From: Candidatus Aminicenantota bacterium
GTDB lineage: Bacteria; Acidobacteriota; Aminicenantia; UBA2199
DNA length: 6,359 bases
Assembly: GCA_030639705.1 (NCBI GenBank)
Contig: DAOWKX010000219.1
Coordinates: 1-6,359, forward strand
Direction: 5' to 3'
A program made the translations under genes and the position numbers. Below, one piece after another: positions 5,461 through 6,359 of the stretch (its first letter is position 1; the number at the start of each line of letters is the position of its first letter). Under the pieces are notes generated by a model. That model did not search any database. It had not been told where the DNA came from and saw nothing but the letters and a program-made list of their open reading frames with translations.

Positions 5461-6359
5461 TCAGACCCGTTTTAATTGCCGGATGGCCTGAATTCGCTCT
5501 AATACCGGCGGGTGGCTGTAGAATAGAAATACCTTCAGGGGATGGGGGGTCAGGTTGGACAGGTTGTCCGCACTCAGTTTTTTCAGAGCCTGAACAAAGA
5601 TCTCTCCGCGTTTCGTGGTCTGGACTGCAAATCGATCGGCTCTGTATTCATGTTTCCGGGAAATGACATTGGTAAACACCGACAGCAGGGTTGAAACCGG
5701 GGCGTACAAAAATCCGAAAAATATCAGACTGGCATAAATAGACAACTGTTCCATTTTAAAGGCCTCAAACAGATATTGATTGTTCATCAAAAAGGAGAGC
5801 AAAAATAGGAGCAACCCGGTTTCCAGAATGGAAAGAACCATCATTTTGAGAATATGACCGAGCTTATAATGGCCCATTTCATGGGCCAGAACCCCCACCA
5901 GCTCATCAGCAGTGTGGTTTTCCACCAGGGTATCAAACAAAACGATACGGCGCGATCGGCCGAAACCGGTAAAAAAGGCATTGGATTTGGCTGACCGCTT
6001 GGAACCATCCATGGTATAAATCCCCTTCAATTTGAAATCATGATCCCGGGCATACTTCTCGATCTCAGATCTGAGCTCACCCTTTTCCAGGGGAATGAAC
6101 TTATTGAACAACGGCATAATCACCACCGGAGCGATAAAGGTCAGAAAAATCTGAAGTAGGGATACGGCTACCCAGACATACAGGGGGGCCAGGCTGCCGG
6201 TCTCCTGAAAAAACCAGAGCACCAGGGCTAACAGGGACCCGCCGATAACCAAAAGTAATAAAAAACCCTTGACCAGGTCCAGTATAAAGGTCAGGGGCGT
6301 GGTTTTATTGAAGCCGTATTTTTCCTCGATCACAAAGGTCGAATAAATCCGGAAGGGTA
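5461..6359 (-). CDS. M48 family (Ste24/CAAX protease 1-like) membrane metalloprotease, 5'-partial
   Basis: The protein enters from the right edge on the minus strand. A GTG at 6331-6333 is in frame, but the visible residues before it (PFRIYSTF, then VIEEKYGFN) match the internal Ste24 segment that precedes the GFN motif, so the real start is beyond the window, probably by about 100 residues or more. Counting from that GTG, hydrophobic helices lie at about 18-42, 50-76, 162-183 and 195-220. The zinc site is HEMGH (151-155) with the third ligand E229 in KHEYRAD, and the substrate-cleft motif YSHPPVLERI is at 272-281. These features place it with Ste24-type M48 proteases rather than the shorter HtpX. 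In eukaryotes Ste24 processes prenylated proteins; bacterial members more likely act in membrane protein quality control (inference). It converges on hisC with a 10-nt gap. Confidence 0.93.
   Translation of the reverse strand, partial: PFRIYSTFVIEEKYGFNKTTPLTFILDLVKGFLLLLVIGGSLLALVLWFFQETGSLAPLYVWVAVSLLQIFLTFIAPVVIMPLFNKFIPLEKGELRSEIEKYARDHDFKLKGIYTMDGSKRSAKSNAFFTGFGRSRRIVLFDTLVENHTADELVGVLAHEMGHYKLGHILKMMVLSILETGLLLFLLSFLMNNQYLFEAFKMEQLSIYASLIFFGFLYAPVSTLLSVFTNVISRKHEYRADRFAVQTTKRGEIFVQALKKLSADNLSNLTPHPLKVFLFYSHPPVLERIQAIRQLKRV

Noticed and set aside
5451..5473. Possible shared terminator between hisC and the M48 gene (GGTC and GACC around nine bases, then CGTTTT)
   Set aside because: Only four base pairs with a large loop, largely inside the M48 coding end; too weak to call.

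Overview
The window suggests a diderm (Gram-negative-type) bacterium of moderate G+C content. The evidence is a TonB C-terminal domain protein, a bacterial ScpA/ScpB condensin pair and ordinary sigma70-like promoter hexamers. The phylum cannot be fixed from this sequence. A TonB domain followed by a secretin-type (STN/N1-like) domain, together with the M50-scpA-scpB arrangement, would fit a deep-branching Acidobacteriota/Aminicenantota-like lineage, but that is a weak inference.

Layout, left to right. (1) Positions 3-830, + strand: the 3' part of a periplasmic TonB-domain protein ending in a secretin-like domain; its start lies outside the window. (2) Positions 831-974: a short intergenic stretch with a possible leftward terminator and the first copy of a 19-bp direct repeat. 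(3) Positions 975-2102, - strand: an AAA_14/DUF4143-type ATPase, clearly more A+T-rich than its neighbours, with a strong leaderless-type promoter. (4) Positions 2103-2330: a divergent regulatory region with two outward-facing promoters, an imperfect dyad and the second copy of the 19-bp repeat. (5) Positions 2331-5450, + strand: a compact gene row of M50 site-2 protease (frame broken in a C9 tract), scpA, scpB (4-nt ATGA overlap) and hisC (3-nt gap). (6) Positions 5461-6359, - strand: the C-terminal three quarters or so of a Ste24-type M48 membrane protease, converging on hisC with a 10-nt gap and running off the right edge.

ScpA and ScpB should act with SMC in chromosome compaction and segregation. 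The M50 protease cleaves within membranes, and HisC is a PLP aminotransferase of histidine (or aromatic amino acid) synthesis, so this row is held together by position rather than by an evident shared pathway. The ATPase looks like an accessory insertion: different base composition, opposite strand, its own promoter, and an exact 19-bp repeat on each side (928-946 and 2257-2275). The two most notable points are this repeat-bounded ATPase segment and the one-base expansion of a C tract exactly at the third zinc-ligand motif of the M50 protease. No RNA gene, CRISPR array or recognisable insertion sequence was seen, and I found no convincing new multi-gene system.
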